In this document: positions 27,622 through 28,177 of the stretch, piece after piece
How positions within the stretch are numbered: the first letter of the stretch is position 1
How the letters are laid out: each line of letters opens with the position of its first letter
Source of the DNA: an uncultured Faecalibacterium sp.
Lineage (GTDB): Bacteria; Bacillota; Clostridia; Oscillospirales; Ruminococcaceae
Direction: 5' to 3'
Assembly: GCA_934525325.1 (NCBI GenBank)
Contig: CAKSZE010000015.1
Coordinates: 1-28,177, forward strand
DNA length: 28,177 nt
Made by a program: the position numbers and the translations under genes
Notes under the pieces: generated by a model
Databases searched by the model: none
What the model was told of the DNA's origin: nothing
The model's input: the letters and a program-made list of their open reading frames with translations, nothing else

Positions 27622-28044
27622 ATGAGCAAAGTAGCAATCGTATTCTGGAGCGCCACCGGCAACACCGAGACCATGGCAAACTGCATCGCCGAGGGCGCAG
27701 GTGCCAACGGCACCATCGTACCCTGCGCCGAGATGACCCCCGCAAAGCTGGCAGAGTTTGACGTGGTGGCCTTTGGCTGCCCGGCTATGGGTGCAGAGCA
27801 GCTGGAAGAGAGCGAGTTCGAGCCTATGTTTGCTGCTCTGGAAGGCTCCCTGAACGGCAAAAAGATCGCACTGTTCGGCTCCTACGGCTGGGGCGACGGC
27901 CAGTGGATGCGCGATTGGGCACAGCGCGCACAGGACGATGGCGCACAGCTGTTCAGCGAGGAAGGCCTCATCTGCAACGAAACGCCTGATGATGATGTGC
28001 AGGCCGCCTGCCGTAAGCTGGGCGCAGATATGGCTGCTTGGTAA
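27622..28044 (+). CDS. Flavodoxin, short-chain
   Basis: A 140-residue electron carrier that binds FMN. The phosphate loop is WSATGNTETMA (residues 9-19). The isoalloxazine loops are seen in FGCPAMGAEQLEE (about 52-64) and FGSYGWGDGQWM (about 85-96). Length matches short-chain clostridial flavodoxins. AGAGGTAGA lies about 8 bases before ATG 27622. Flavodoxins commonly replace ferredoxin when iron is scarce, and the promoter region carries dyads that would suit such control. Confidence 0.93.
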   Translation: MSKVAIVFWSATGNTETMANCIAEGAGANGTIVPCAEMTPAKLAEFDVVAFGCPAMGAEQLEESEFEPMFAALEGSLNGKKIALFGSYGWGDGQWMRDWAQRAQDDGAQLFSEEGLICNETPDDDVQAACRKLGADMAAW

Positions 28045-28101
28045 AACTCATGTATAAACCCTTGCTCCACAGGGCAACCTATGGACAAAGAGGTGATAAG
28101 C

Positions 28102-28177
28102 ATGGAAAACATCGGCGTGACCTGTGATGTCTGCGCGTGCTGCCACAATGTGGACGGCTGCAAATGTGATCTGCCGC
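28102..28177 (+). CDS. DUF1540 domain protein, N-terminal part
   Basis: The first 25 residues of a small Cys-rich protein, cut by the window edge: MENIGVTCDVCACCHNVDGC, then KCDLP. The C-x-V/xx-C-x-x-C spacing fits DUF1540, a short domain common in Clostridia and presumed to bind metal. AGAGGTGATA precedes ATG 28102, 57 bases after the flavodoxin stop, so the two may be co-transcribed. Its function is unknown. Confidence 0.75.
   Translation, partial: MENIGVTCDVCACCHNVDGCKCDLP

Noticed and set aside
1..28177. tRNA, rRNA, CRISPR, prophage or insertion sequence
   Set aside because: No cloverleaf, rRNA segment, regular spacer-repeat array, transposase or phage gene could be recognised.

Overview
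The window looks like chromosome of a Gram-positive, low-oxygen gut bacterium of the Oscillospiraceae, and Faecalibacterium is my best guess. The basis is GC-rich coding with strong AGGAGG ribosome sites, Clostridia-type families (reverse rubrerythrin, DUF1540, DUF4250, DUF2953, YtfJ/GerW, ThyX, a PyrI-type aspartate carbamoyltransferase) and an ScpA-ScpB-YtfJ-RluB gene order. The genus is inferred from protein style, not from a marker gene. I see no phage, insertion sequence, CRISPR array, tRNA or rRNA.

Layout. 1-359 (-): start of a cysteine desulfurase. 360-743: its promoter, then a long leader carrying a 21-residue leader peptide and an intrinsic terminator in front of a uracil permease (744-2105). 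2370-2921: reverse rubrerythrin behind a strong promoter with large inverted repeats. 3214-6179 (-): copper island, CsoR repressor and CopA ATPase; the ATPase ends in a CopZ-like domain that has its own ribosome site. 6407-7679 (-): an esterase-like protein lacking its nucleophile, a DUF4250 protein and ribosomal protein L28. 7873-11985 (+): M50 protease, ScpA, ScpB, DUF2953, YtfJ and RluB. 12000-15504 (+): a sodium-coupled transporter followed by a LytTR regulator and GHKL kinase. 15505-16237: 733 bases without a credible protein gene, holding a candidate small RNA and a dense set of stem-loops. 16238-18391 (-): gntR-pyrB-pyrI, facing a GNAT gene (18567-19109) across overlapping divergent promoters. 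19193-27413 (+): PcrA helicase, ThyX, thymidylate kinase, a GNAT-like protein, MltG, a U32 protein and a DUF1624 membrane protein. 27622-28177 (+): flavodoxin and the start of a DUF1540 protein.

How the genes work together. Pyrimidine supply recurs: uracil uptake (UraA), the first committed step of UMP synthesis (PyrBI) under a linked GntR/UTRA regulator, and dTMP/dTDP synthesis (ThyX, Tmk). Redox and metal handling also recur: rubrerythrin, flavodoxin, the cysteine desulfurase and CsoR/CopA. Chromosome and envelope maintenance is covered by ScpAB, PcrA and MltG.

Most notable: (i) a possible coupled leader-peptide attenuator for the uracil permease; (ii) an internal start that could release a free copper chaperone from copA; (iii) a repeated ~113-bp element downstream of two minus-strand operons, with unrelated 16-bp stems, the same UNCG-type tetraloop and conserved flanks; (iv) a candidate ~133-nt RNA with paired ends; (v) an esterase-fold protein with Asp in place of the catalytic Ser. 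All regulatory calls come from reading the sequence by eye and are unverified.
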